From contig CAVIAJ010000007.1 of NCBI GenBank assembly GCA_963640855.1, positions 1 through 58,128 on the forward strand: a stretch of 58,128 bases of DNA, read 5' to 3'. Below are positions 49,869 through 58,128 of the stretch, one piece after another (the stretch's first letter is position 1; each line of letters starts with the position of its first letter). The notes under the pieces were generated by a model. That model worked only from the letters and a program-made list of their open reading frames with translations. It did no database searches and was not told where the DNA came from. This DNA comes from Methanarcanum sp963640855 (lineage in GTDB: Archaea; Thermoplasmatota; Thermoplasmata; Methanomassiliicoccales; Methanomethylophilaceae). Both the position numbers and the translations under genes were made by a program.

Positions 49869-50393
49869 TCAGATTCCGGGGTATTTTACGAGAGAGAACA
49901 CGTCGTAATCCTTCAGTTTCTCTCTTCCGTTCAGACCTTCGAGCTCCATAACGAAACCGATCTTGACGACCTTTCCGCCTTCCCTCTCCGCAAGTCTGAT
50001 TACAGCTTCCGTCGTACCGCCGGTAGCAATGAGATCGTCGATAATGACAACCTTCTGACCCTCTTTGATTGCGTCCGCATGCATCTCCAATGTTGCCGTT
50101 CCGTATTCGAGATCGTAATCTTCGGAGATGACCGCTCTGGGCAGTTTGCCTTTTTTCCTTACGAGAATCAGTCCTTTGTTCATAGCGTATGCAACAGGCG
50201 CGCCGAAGACGAAACCGCGGGATTCGGAACCGAGTATGACGTCGAAATCGACGTCCTTCAGCTGTTCGATGAGGCCGTCAATGGCAAGTTTGAACCCATC
50301 TCTGTCGCTGAGTATAGTCGTGACATCGCGGAACATAATTCCCTTTTTGGGGAAGTCCGGGATTGTTGTCACGTAGTCTTCCAATGCTTTCAT
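49869..50393 (-). CDS. apt: Adenine phosphoribosyltransferase
   Basis: A 174-residue type I phosphoribosyltransferase: PDFPKKGIMFRDVTT, SESRGFVFGAPVAY, LVRKKGKLPR and the PRPP motif VVIIDDLIATGGTTEA are the standard Apt signature. It converts adenine and PRPP to AMP, closing the salvage loop from the methylthioadenosine phosphorylase at 23630. The ATG at 50393 sits about 27 bases from the TATA box at 50416-50425; the frame is open eight codons further, but that ATG lies inside the TATA-to-start interval. Confidence 0.95.
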   Translation of the reverse strand: MKALEDYVTTIPDFPKKGIMFRDVTTILSDRDGFKLAIDGLIEQLKDVDFDVILGSESRGFVFGAPVAYAMNKGLILVRKKGKLPRAVISEDYDLEYGTATLEMHADAIKEGQKVVIIDDLIATGGTTEAVIRLAEREGGKVVKIGFVMELEGLNGREKLKDYDVFSLVKYPGI

Positions 50394-50415
50394 GACACGC
50401 CGAACCGTATATTTC

Positions 50416-50425
50416 ATTTAATAAG
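50416..50425 (-). promoter_or_regulatory. TATA box of apt
   Basis: CTTATTAAAT on the minus strand, centred 27 bases before the ATG at 50393; leaderless start predicted. Confidence 0.6.
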
Positions 50426-50492
50426 GTTGTCAGACAGTCGTACGGCTCATGCATGAAGTGAGTGTAAATATCCGTTATGCAATCAGTCTGCA

Positions 50493-51716
50493 ATGAGGTG
50501 CAGAGTACATTACGGATGGGTCATCGTCGCAGTCTGCATGATGCTGATCTTCGGCGCCTCATTGGTCAGTACGGGAATGTCTATCGGAATAAACGCACTG
50601 CACAGAGACTACGGCATGAGCGGTGCGGAAACATCCGCAATCATAACCGTATGCAGTGCATCCGCATTCGCATTCACATGCATCGGGGACAGATACTACA
50701 CCAAATTCGGTCTCCGCAACGGAATGTTTATCGCGGCGTTATCAGGTTGTGTTGCATTTCTCATTTATTCCGTGTCGGGAGACAATCCGTGGTTCTACTA
50801 CATAGGATCGTTATTCGGAGGCGTAACTTACGGATTGGGATTCATGCTGCCCGCATCCATCCTGATGAGAAGATGGTTCACAAAGAACCGTGCGCTGGCT
50901 CTGTCTATGTGCTCCGCAGGTTCCGGAATCTCCATTGCCGTAGGCTCTCCTATTCTGGAAGTAGTCATCAGCGATGTCGGTCTGAAAGCCTCATTCCTTT
51001 TGGAAGCCGCATTTATGGCAGCGGTTGCACTTATGATTCTTATCTTGGTGAAAAACCGCCCGTCGGATATCGGTATCGAACCTCTCGGAGGTCCGGAAAA
51101 GGAATCCGTGAAAAAAGGCAGCGGAAAATACAGTCTTTCGCATACGGCGTTGATTGCATTGATCATTGCCGCAGTATGTGTGGGAGTGTGCGGTTTCCCC
51201 GCAACATCCCATTTCTCACTCAACTTCACCACTGCAGGATTGGACGATCTGAAAGTTGCATTCGGAATTTCCGTATTCGGAATAGTGCTGATTGTATGCA
51301 AATTACTCTTGGGAAAAACAATGGACAGCAAAGGATCTTATTTCGCCACAATGCTGTTCGGAACATTCGCCGTATTCGGATTCTTCGGATGCTTCGCAGT
51401 TGCATATGTTCCTGAATATTGGGTAATGATAGTATCCATGGTATTCCTCGGAATCGGAAATCCGATTGTATCCCTCGGATGTCCGAATTGGGCATCCGAT
51501 TTCACTACCGCCGACGAATATCCCAAAAATCTCAGAAGACTTCAGATGGGGTGTCAATTCGGTATAATGGCCGGTTCGTTCCTTCCGGGACTGATATTCG
51601 ATACTGCAGGCAGTTACTCATGGGCATACCTCATGTTCATGTTCCTCTTCATATCGGCACTTACACTCGTAACGGTTGCATACGGAAAAGGAAAGAGAAC
51701 TCAGGTTTCCGCATGA
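50493..51716 (+). CDS. MFS transporter, oxalate/formate antiporter-like (OFA) family
   Basis: A 407-residue protein with 12 predicted membrane helices in two halves. The start YGWVIVAVCMML, the segment YGLGFMLPASILMRRWFTKNRALALSMCSAGSG and NRPSDIGIEPLG before the central loop are typical of the OFA/monocarboxylate-like group. It probably exchanges organic anions; the substrate cannot be told. The next gene downstream is the decayed EamA transporter on the opposite strand, convergent with it. Confidence 0.8.
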   Translation: MRCRVHYGWVIVAVCMMLIFGASLVSTGMSIGINALHRDYGMSGAETSAIITVCSASAFAFTCIGDRYYTKFGLRNGMFIAALSGCVAFLIYSVSGDNPWFYYIGSLFGGVTYGLGFMLPASILMRRWFTKNRALALSMCSAGSGISIAVGSPILEVVISDVGLKASFLLEAAFMAAVALMILILVKNRPSDIGIEPLGGPEKESVKKGSGKYSLSHTALIALIIAAVCVGVCGFPATSHFSLNFTTAGLDDLKVAFGISVFGIVLIVCKLLLGKTMDSKGSYFATMLFGTFAVFGFFGCFAVAYVPEYWVMIVSMVFLGIGNPIVSLGCPNWASDFTTADEYPKNLRRLQMGCQFGIMAGSFLPGLIFDTAGSYSWAYLMFMFLFISALTLVTVAYGKGKRTQVSA

Positions 51717-51718
51717 TC

Positions 51719-52120
51719 TTTGCTCTTACCGCGTACATCCCACCCGCCGATATCAGAACGGAACCCGCAATCTGCAGTCCCGTCATCGTCTCACCTGACA
51801 ACAATGCGGAAAACACCGCTGCGGTAAATCCGATTACTTCGGAGCGGTGTATTTATCATTGAAGATAAAGGAGGCGATAATGTTTCCAATACCGGTCCGC
51901 AGCAGTAAATCATCTGTCTTCTGGGAAACTGCCGCATTGTATCTTCCTCCGCATATCAAACATACGACAATTAGCAGCAAAACTTCGAAAAACGTTCTTA
52001 TAGTACGATATGCGTACTTCAGAGCCTTATGCCGTCGGCCGCCTCCCCGTCCGTACCGAACAGCATCAGTAATGCTGTATACAGCAGATAAGATGAAAAA
52101 ATCCACTTCAAATGATACAT
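51719..52120 (-). pseudogene. Decayed EamA/DMT-family transporter
   Basis: Pieces of one small membrane transporter lie in different frames. An ATG at 52120 opens MYHLKWIFSSYLLYTALLML, which stops early at a TGA. A second frame carries FFEVLLLIVVCLI and TGIGNIIASFIFNDKYTAP. A third frame picks up immediately with EVIGFTAAVFSALLSGE and GLQIAGSVLISAGGMY, the typical EamA C-terminal helix pair. At least two frameshifts, and probably a deletion, have destroyed the gene. It lies divergently next to a LysR regulator, the usual position of a regulated target. Confidence 0.7.
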
Positions 52121-52146
52121 TACTATATCGAATGTGTATTAACAGA

Positions 52147-52154
52147 TTTATATC
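52147..52154 (+). promoter_or_regulatory. TATA box of the LysR-type regulator
   Basis: TTTATATC predicts a start near 52176, just before the GAGGGAGA ribosome site that precedes the ATG at 52188. Confidence 0.5.
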
Positions 52155-52187
52155 AAAAACGAATATATTGATTCAGAGGGAGAATAC

Positions 52188-53066
52188 ATGGGTAATAGCC
52201 TGCAGAGGTGTCGTGCGTTTGTGACGATTGCGGAGCTTCGTAATTTCGGCGATTCCGCAAAAGCAATGGGCGTTTCGCAACCCGGCATAAGCCGTATGAT
52301 TTCAGATCTTGAAGCCGAATGGGGCTTCAAACTTTTCGACAGAAACAGGAACGGCGTATCTCTGACGAATGAAGGCGCACACGTACTTTCTGCGGCAAGA
52401 AGACTGTGCGCGGATGACGATGCCCTCAATGAAAAAGTCAAAAGCATACACAATGTGGAAGCGGGACACATCACAGTCGGTGTTTTCACGAGTGTTTCGA
52501 CACACTGGATTCCCAACATTATCAAGAAATTCAGCGAAGATCACCCAGATATAAAATATGATATCTTCCTCGGAAACTATACCGAATTAAGAGAATGGGT
52601 ATCGGAAGGAAGAGTCGACTTTGCATTTATGAGTGCCTCCGCAGCCGGAGATGCAGAAGTTATCCCTATAGAAGAGGACGAACTCATGGCGGTAATTCCC
52701 ACAGACAACCCGTATGCAGAACATGACGTATTCCCGATAGAAGCACTCGGCGAATTCCCGTTTATGCTCCTGAAGGCGGATGAAGATACCAATATCGACA
52801 GACTTCTGCGCAGAGAAGGCGTCGATCCCGACGTACGTCTTCAGACTTGGGATGATTATTCGATAATGTCTATGGTCGACAAGGGATTGGGCATAAGCGT
52901 TCTGCCTGCCATCAACCTGAAAAAGATCCCCTACAACATATGCATAAAGCACCTTGAACGCCCTGCATTCCGTACCATATGCATAGGTAAGAAAAGAGGA
53001 AAGGAACTGTCGGTGGCGGCAAAGGAATTCCTCAACTACCTGAAATACCGCACCGGCAGCCCGTGA
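52188..53066 (+). CDS. LysR-family transcriptional regulator
   Basis: A 292-residue LysR protein. The N-terminal winged helix reads AFVTIAELRNFGDSAKAMGVSQPGISRMISDLEAEWGFKLFDR (about 10-52). The effector domain runs from about residue 95 with HITVGVFTSVSTHWIP, RVDFAFMSAS and MVDKGLGISVLP. GAGGGAG five bases before the ATG supports the start. Its probable divergent target, an EamA transporter, is now a pseudogene, so its present role is open. It may also act on the MFS gene beyond. The stop codon is one base from the convergent sbcC end. Confidence 0.88.
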   Translation: MGNSLQRCRAFVTIAELRNFGDSAKAMGVSQPGISRMISDLEAEWGFKLFDRNRNGVSLTNEGAHVLSAARRLCADDDALNEKVKSIHNVEAGHITVGVFTSVSTHWIPNIIKKFSEDHPDIKYDIFLGNYTELREWVSEGRVDFAFMSASAAGDAEVIPIEEDELMAVIPTDNPYAEHDVFPIEALGEFPFMLLKADEDTNIDRLLRREGVDPDVRLQTWDDYSIMSMVDKGLGISVLPAINLKKIPYNICIKHLERPAFRTICIGKKRGKELSVAAKEFLNYLKYRTGSP

Positions 53067-53067
53067 T

Positions 53068-56000
53068 TCAGACATCGAGAGAAATCGTACTGCCTCTCCT
53101 GTTCTCATCGGAGTTGGTGACGGTTATCTTCCTGTCTATCTCGTTCTTCAATGCTCCTACGTGGGATATTATTCCCACGAGGACATTGCCGTCCGACAGT
53201 TTGTGCAGTACATCCAATGCCTGATCCAATGATTTGGCATCCAACGTACCGAATCCCTCGTCCACGAAGAGCGTATCGATTCTGATTCCGCCGATCATAT
53301 GCTGTACGGCATCGGAAAGTCCGAGTGCCAATGACAATGCGGCTTTGAACGATTCCCCTCCGGACAGCGTACCTGCGGACCTCGATACTCCGGAAAGTCT
53401 GTCCGTTATATCGATATCCAAACCGATTTTTTTGTTACCGTCGGAGACGTCGCGTATGTCCATAAGATATCTTCCGCCGGACATCATCTGCAGTCTGCTG
53501 TTGGCGAATGCGAGAACTTTTCTGAAGTAGAGCGATTGAATATAAGCTTCGAATGTCTGTTTGCTTCCGATTTCTCCGAAGACTGCTTTCTTCAGTTCGA
53601 TTATGTCTTTACATTCGGCATTAATACGTTCGGATTCGTTCTTCGCTTTTTCAATGTCGGCCGCTGCCTTTCTGTTATTCGACAGCCTGTTCGCAAGAGT
53701 ACCTGAAGACGAACGTGCAACGGCTATCTTCTCTTCGATATCGGCAAGTGATACGTCGAAAGACGAAACATCGACCTTTTCTCTGCCGTTAACTTCCTTC
53801 AGACGTTCAATCTCTTCGTCAACCACTCTCAGGTCGGAAATATACGTACTGTATCTTTCCCTCATCCCGGGCATCTGAGATTCTTTGGAAAGGAGTGAAT
53901 TGCATTGATCTTCGGTCATGTTTCTCTCAGACAGTACATTGGAAAGAGCGGTTTTCGCTTCATCGCGCAATGTTTCGCCGTTCTTCAGCGAATCGGCTGC
54001 AGCCTGAAGAGTTCCCTCTGCATTGGAGTGATTGGCTGCGGCCCTGTCATATTCCGCAGTTGCCGCATCCGATTCGCTCTTAATATTCTCGATTTTTGCC
54101 TGAAGTGCATTAACTTCCGCATCCAATTCCGACAGGGAACCGAATTCCAATCCTTTCTTCTTGTCTGCAAGGAGCGTTTTGATATTTTCTGCTTCAACGG
54201 ACTTCTGATTGCATTTCAAAGCGGCTTCCTTCAGACCGCTGTCAAGTTTTTCCCTCTCGGCATCGATCTTATTGTTGAGTTCGTCGTTGATGTCGTGTCT
54301 CTTTTCGATCTTCAGTTTAAAGCCGGGAAGGAGTGATTCAATCTCATTCAGTCTTGAAACCGACTGTTTTTCCAGTTCCTTCACAACGGATTCGGCCTCA
54401 TCGATATCGGAAGGTTCTGCACCTTTTTCTTTCAGAATTTCAACAATTTTTTCCCATTCTTCGGAAACTCTCGAATCTGCATTGCCGATTTTCGACTCGT
54501 ACGCAGTCTTCTCTGCGGTAAGTTCGGTTTCCTTTTCTCTGAGTCTGTCGATTTCTTCCTTTGTCGGAGTGTCTGTCTGCAATTCGGCCAATCTGACATG
54601 ATGTACGGAACCGCATACGGGACAGGGGTCGCCTTCATTCAGTTTGGAGGCAAGAATACCTGCCTGTGCCATATCGTATCTGTATTCTTTCTCTGCCTTT
54701 TCCTTGGAGACATCTTTCAATTCCGCGAGAATACCGGCAAGGCTGTTTCTCTTCTTCTCGGCATCGGATGCATTCTTTTTACAGACTTTCAGAGAATTTT
54801 TGACACTCTTGATTGCAGTATCACTCTCAATCGATATTTTTTTCTCTTTCAGAGAAGCATATTCGTCGTCGATACCTTCGGTTTCATTCAGGAACCGACG
54901 GTATTCGGCCGTCTTCTTTTCAATCTCAGACAGTTTGTTTTTGATGGATTCGTGAAATGCGACGTATTCTTTCAGTTCCTTTTCGTCGGTTTCGAGTTCG
55001 GATGTAAGTCTGTCGATCTCTTCGTATGTGCCTCTGACATTATTCAGCGAGGCTGCCCTCTGAACGTATCCGTCACGTTCAGGTGCCCTGCTTTCCGCAT
55101 CCTCTTTCCGGGAACGTGCTTCGGAGAGTTTGAGTTCGGTTGTTCTGCATCTTTCCTCTGCATCTTTTTTCGAATTCAGAGCATTCCGAACGGCGGATTC
55201 TGTGTATGATAACCTGTCAGCCAAAGGTTTGACATTTCTTACGGTATCGTCAATACTGTCGCATTCCTTTCTGAGTTCTTCCATCTCGGCTGACATCGAC
55301 ATAAGTTTATCTCTCTCAGCCAAATTCGCGGAAAGATCGTCGATATCTTTGTTGAATGCTTCCGCCTTGGTCTTTTTCTGAATGAGTTCCGTCTTCCTGC
55401 CGTCCAATTCAGACAGTTCCGTTTCGACACCGGCAATCAATCCTTCGTCGATACCGCACTGTTCCTTACACAGATCGATAATTTTCTGAGAGTATGATGT
55501 CCCCTGCATCTGTTCCGCCTTTTCCTTCAGCGGCGAATCTTCGGGTATCTCGATTTTCTTCATCGAATCATTCAGTTTTCCTTCTGCAGCAGCAAAATCG
55601 CTCTCGTACTGAGCGCTCATCTGCTTGAGTTTCTCCTGGAATCTTCCGATGGAATCCGTGGAGAATATTCTGCGGAATGTGTCGGTACGGTCGGCCGTAG
55701 GTTCGGTAAGCAATCTCACGAAATCGCCCTGTGCCAGCATAACCGTCTGCTTCCATTGGTCGTGCTCGATGCCGAGTATCTCTATAATCTTCCCGTTGAC
55801 CTCGGAAATCTTGGTAATCGGCCTTATGCCGTCGCCTTCCAACGATGCTTCGGCCGGTTTGGATGTCATACCCTCGCCCCTCAGTTTGGGCCTTTCCTGT
55901 GTCGGTTTGCGGATTACTGTGTATTCCTTACCTTCATGTTCGAATGTAAGTTTCACATAGGTTTCCGTTTCTGGAGATGCAAAGTGACTTCTCAGATACC

Positions 56001-56187
56001 TGTCGTCACGTTTTCCGCTCATCTCGCCGTATAATGCGTATGAAATAGCATCGAAAATCGTGGTTTTTCCGGCACCTGTGTCGCCGGTTATGAGAAACAG
56101 TCCCTTGCTTCCGAGCCTGTCGAAATCAACGGTCTGCACATCGGCGTAAGGTCCGAATGCAGACATCGTAAGAACATGAGGCCTCAT
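53068..56187 (-). CDS. sbcC: DNA double-strand-break repair ATPase SbcC/Rad50-like
   Basis: A 1039-residue SMC-like ATPase. The N-terminal Walker A is ITGDTGAGKTTIFDAISYALYG with Q-loop MLAQGDFVRLL. Long coiled coils follow, broken by the zinc-hook GDPCPVCGSVHH near residue 530. The C-terminal lobe has the ABC signature TLSGGESFKAALSLALGLSD and Walker B DTLFVDEGFGTLD. Length and motifs (hook CPVC, LSGGESF) look like bacterial SbcC more than classic archaeal Rad50. It works with the SbcD nuclease encoded just upstream; the two genes overlap by four bases. The complex trims hairpins and blocked DNA ends. Confidence 0.93.
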   Translation of the reverse strand: MRPHVLTMSAFGPYADVQTVDFDRLGSKGLFLITGDTGAGKTTIFDAISYALYGEMSGKRDDRYLRSHFASPETETYVKLTFEHEGKEYTVIRKPTQERPKLRGEGMTSKPAEASLEGDGIRPITKISEVNGKIIEILGIEHDQWKQTVMLAQGDFVRLLTEPTADRTDTFRRIFSTDSIGRFQEKLKQMSAQYESDFAAAEGKLNDSMKKIEIPEDSPLKEKAEQMQGTSYSQKIIDLCKEQCGIDEGLIAGVETELSELDGRKTELIQKKTKAEAFNKDIDDLSANLAERDKLMSMSAEMEELRKECDSIDDTVRNVKPLADRLSYTESAVRNALNSKKDAEERCRTTELKLSEARSRKEDAESRAPERDGYVQRAASLNNVRGTYEEIDRLTSELETDEKELKEYVAFHESIKNKLSEIEKKTAEYRRFLNETEGIDDEYASLKEKKISIESDTAIKSVKNSLKVCKKNASDAEKKRNSLAGILAELKDVSKEKAEKEYRYDMAQAGILASKLNEGDPCPVCGSVHHVRLAELQTDTPTKEEIDRLREKETELTAEKTAYESKIGNADSRVSEEWEKIVEILKEKGAEPSDIDEAESVVKELEKQSVSRLNEIESLLPGFKLKIEKRHDINDELNNKIDAEREKLDSGLKEAALKCNQKSVEAENIKTLLADKKKGLEFGSLSELDAEVNALQAKIENIKSESDAATAEYDRAAANHSNAEGTLQAAADSLKNGETLRDEAKTALSNVLSERNMTEDQCNSLLSKESQMPGMRERYSTYISDLRVVDEEIERLKEVNGREKVDVSSFDVSLADIEEKIAVARSSSGTLANRLSNNRKAAADIEKAKNESERINAECKDIIELKKAVFGEIGSKQTFEAYIQSLYFRKVLAFANSRLQMMSGGRYLMDIRDVSDGNKKIGLDIDITDRLSGVSRSAGTLSGGESFKAALSLALGLSDAVQHMIGGIRIDTLFVDEGFGTLDAKSLDQALDVLHKLSDGNVLVGIISHVGALKNEIDRKITVTNSDENRRGSTISLDV

Positions 56188-57311
56188 TCGTCCGCCCCCG
56201 CCTCTTCGAAAAGCTTACTGACAATCGATTTCTGTACATCGTTCATTTCTTTACCTGTCTTGTTCCTGAAAAATGCTTCCAACTCGTCCGTCAGATCCAA
56301 TGCTTCCTCGGATTCGCTGCCTGAAAGTAATATTGCATCGGTTTCCCGGGTCACATAACTGACTTCCATGAGATTGCAGAACACTTCGGCGAGTTTTGCC
56401 ATGTCATTCATGTTCTGATCGCTGAGTCTGACGTAAACGAAATCATCTCTGTGATTTCCTTCCCTTCCGACATCCAAAACGGAATCGAGTGTACCCTCGA
56501 GAAGAACCATCTCCCTCTTCGGTTTCAAAGGAACTGTGTAGTAACTGACATCGTCACCGACATCCACTACCGTAACGGATTTCATATCGTCCTTCTCCGA
56601 AAGGGAATATTTCAGCGGAGTTCCGCAGTAACGGACGTTTTCCCTGCCTATCGACTGCGGAGAATGAATGTGTCCCAACGCAACATAATCGAATTTATCG
56701 AAAAGCGAAGATCTTACGCACTCCGTTCCGCCTACATAGGATCTCTCGGAATCACGCATCTTCGGCCTGATTTCGCCGTCTATGACATATTGGTGTGTGA
56801 CGAGAATGTTCTTTCTGTTCTCATTCAGATTGATATGGGCCAGCACCTCAAACAGTGCCGCTTCGTACGTATCCGCGCCGCAGTTGTAAATCTTCCTTAC
56901 GAACGCAGGTTTGAGGAACGGTATCATGTAAACTGTAACATCGCCTATGTCTTCACTCCTGATGTTGCCGTCGAAATCGCCTGCAATGTAGATGCCGTTG
57001 GTGCTGAAGAGTCTGCTGCCGTATTCCAGCCTCTCCATGGAATCGTGATTTCCGCTTACAACAAACGCTTTGATTCCTTTTTCATTAAGTAAAGTGATGA
57101 ATCCGTCGAATATGCTGACGGATTCCGACGTCATATTATTCCCGTCATCGAAGATATCGCCTGCGATAAGAACGGCATCCGCCTTTTCTTCTTCTGAAAT
57201 TCTTACAATTTCATCCAAAATGTATTTCTGATCGTCTGCGAAGGATCTTCCGCACAGCCTTTTGCCTAAATGTAAATCCGAAATGTGAATGAATCTCATT
57301 ATTTCACTCAT
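56184..57311 (-). CDS. sbcD: DNA repair nuclease SbcD/Mre11-like
   Basis: A 375-residue calcineurin-like nuclease. Metal-binding motifs appear in order: FIHISDLHLGKR, LIAGDIFDDGNN, VVSGNHDSMERL, VTHQYV and ALGHIHSPQ. The capping domain follows. It pairs with SbcC as a Mn-dependent endo/exonuclease. The ATG at 57311 overlaps the stop of the small upstream gene (ATGA); an ATG at 57299 directly before RFIHISDLH is an equally good start. Confidence 0.93.
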   Translation of the reverse strand: MSEIMRFIHISDLHLGKRLCGRSFADDQKYILDEIVRISEEEKADAVLIAGDIFDDGNNMTSESVSIFDGFITLLNEKGIKAFVVSGNHDSMERLEYGSRLFSTNGIYIAGDFDGNIRSEDIGDVTVYMIPFLKPAFVRKIYNCGADTYEAALFEVLAHINLNENRKNILVTHQYVIDGEIRPKMRDSERSYVGGTECVRSSLFDKFDYVALGHIHSPQSIGRENVRYCGTPLKYSLSEKDDMKSVTVVDVGDDVSYYTVPLKPKREMVLLEGTLDSVLDVGREGNHRDDFVYVRLSDQNMNDMAKLAEVFCNLMEVSYVTRETDAILLSGSESEEALDLTDELEAFFRNKTGKEMNDVQKSIVSKLFEEAGADE

Positions 57312-57661
57312 CCGAACATCATTCCGGTTCCGATAGACTGCTTCGGAGATGCTTCCGATTCCCCTGACCTCTTTTCTTTCTCCCTGTCGACGTAATCTTT
57401 AGTGACTATGCGCATCTCTCTCACATTATCGGAATAAACGAATGCGGGCCTGCACATGAAATGCAGATCGCATCCTTTTATGAATCCGTCCTTAACAGAT
57501 TTTTTTACGTCTCTGTCAGTCCACATCTCTGTACCTTCAGGGTCTTTGAACAGGAGCGCGCCTGATTCTGCATCGTTAAAAAGAATCATCATAATCTCCC
57601 CTGTGTCGTCGGTTTTCTGTGTTCTAGTCATCGCTTTTCCGATAGTCATTATGGGCATCAT
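57308..57661 (-). CDS. Small protein of unknown function leading the sbcDC operon
   Basis: A 117-residue soluble protein that I do not recognise. The middle part (GEIMMILFNDAESGALLFKDPEGTEMW) looks like a beta-hairpin domain; the tail is charged and Ser/Gly-rich, ending in IGTGMMFG. AAGGAG before the ATG and the four-base overlap with sbcD show it is expressed and translationally coupled to the nuclease. A role in DNA-end repair is possible only by association. Confidence 0.65.
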   Translation of the reverse strand: MMPIMTIGKAMTRTQKTDDTGEIMMILFNDAESGALLFKDPEGTEMWTDRDVKKSVKDGFIKGCDLHFMCRPAFVYSDNVREMRIVTKDYVDREKEKRSGESEASPKQSIGTGMMFG

Positions 57662-58128
57662 TTTCTGTCTCCTTGATATTCAAAAAATAGTTTTTAGAAT
57701 CCGAACAATAACTGTTCTCCCTTTCCGGGATGTTCTGCCGTTGCAGAGTAAATGTCACTAATTTTCACGAACAGTCTCCGCACATCCTCTTCCGGAACAC
57801 GGTTCGGATGTGCGGGTCGACCTCAGCGTATCGCCCTCCGAATCTGCCGATTCTGACCCGTAGGAGGTGAAAAATGAGAAAAACCGACCGCGACCGAACC
57901 GAACATGATTATTTTCCTTTCTTTGATTGTGAGTTGTGAGTGTCCGATTTTAAGAAGTTTATAGGAGGTTAAGCAACGTCTTCTTTGACGGAACCGCTGG
58001 GCACTCTCTCCCTTCCGGGAAGCGGCGAACATGTACCAATGACTACAATTACTATGGGCGTTGGCATAATATTTACTATGTTCGATAATTATTTCGCATG
58101 ACATCCGTCAGAATACATTCCGCCGAAT
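57662..58128. other. Gene-poor right end with stem-loops and a small candidate frame
   Basis: No convincing gene is seen in these 467 bases. CCGCACATCC (57778-57787) pairs with GGATGTGCGG (57806-57815). Downstream, CCTCC (57835-57839) can pair with GGAGG (57863-57867) around an inner GAATC/GATTC stem. GGAGG is the ribosome site of a 21-codon frame, 57874-57939 (MRKTDRDRTEHDYFPFFDCEL). A second AGGAGG at 57964-57969 is followed only by a TTG-initiated 38-residue frame. The region may be the leader of a gene beyond the window or a non-coding RNA. Confidence 0.3.

Noticed and set aside
50477..51415. 312-codon plus-strand frame overlapping the MFS gene
   Set aside because: Arg/His/Ser-rich shadow of the MFS transporter frame, which has 12 membrane helices and family motifs.
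57823..58104. 93-codon minus-strand frame at the right end
   Set aside because: Arg-rich, no ribosome site or TATA box and no recognisable family; probably chance.
1..58128. CRISPR arrays, rRNA or tRNA genes
   Set aside because: No spaced direct repeats of CRISPR type were found. Sequences resembling tRNA T-arms (for example GTTCGAATCCC near 7827 and 24375) lie inside clear coding regions without an acceptor stem.

Overview
This window looks like a methanogenic archaeon, most probably a host-associated member of the Methanomassiliicoccales (Thermoplasmata). The archaeal signs are TATA boxes about 25 bases upstream of many start codons (several mRNAs look leaderless), CobY instead of bacterial CobU, CbiZ corrinoid salvage, a UPF0284-type CobT and HypF. 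BspA-type leucine-rich repeat and InlB-repeat surface proteins suggest a gut lifestyle. None of the roughly 45 genes I checked ends in TAG, which fits a lineage where TAG can be read as pyrrolysine. The order-level assignment is an inference; no rRNA is present.

Region by region. (1) 1-2.6 kb: the 3' part of a predicted AAA-ATPase/PD-(D/E)XK protein, then a cobT-like gene. (2) 2.6-13.7 kb: a corrinoid block, cobD-cbiB-cbiZ-cobS-cobY and the uptake operon btuF-btuC-btuD, all on the minus strand. BtuC carries a large extracellular beta-propeller fused to the permease. A three-repeat anchored surface protein is transcribed divergently from btuF. (3) 13.8-17.5 kb: a TatD-like hydrolase, a fossil of a BspA gene end, and an intact BspA-type adhesin. 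(4) 17.7-24.5 kb: cobQ with a Cys-rich N-terminus, a shortened cobQ paralogue, a phosphoglycerate-mutase-like metalloenzyme, hypF and mtnP. (5) 24.5-31.9 kb: two histidine operons (hisB-F-IE-PHP phosphatase and hisG-C-H-A) separated by a CARF-like regulator and an XRE regulator; hisD is not in the window. (6) 32-37 kb: M18 aminopeptidase, a frameshifted exported protein, a truncated remnant, a parvulin and an extracellular transglutaminase-like protein.

(7) 37-47.2 kb holds the most unusual unit: a tightly coupled minus-strand operon of a membrane SpoIIE-type phosphatase, a STAS antagonist, a HATPase-GNAT fusion, LuxE, a LuxC-ligase fusion and a MATE transporter-HATPase fusion. It looks like a bacterial Rsb-type partner switch tied to a fatty-acid-reductase-like enzyme set and an exporter. 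It lies 14 bases downstream of a second AAA-ATPase/PD-(D/E)XK gene. (8) 47.4-58.1 kb: an alpha/beta hydrolase, a membrane-anchored AlbA_2 protein, apt, an MFS transporter, a decayed EamA transporter divergent from a LysR regulator, and an sbcC-sbcD operon with a small leading gene. The last 470 bases have no clear gene.

Functionally, regions 2 and 4 together give corrinoid uptake, salvage (CbiZ), late assembly (CobQ, CbiB, CobD, CobY, CobS) and lower-ligand activation (CobT). That suits a methanogen depending on corrinoid methyltransferases. All functional calls rest on motif recognition by eye, without database searches.
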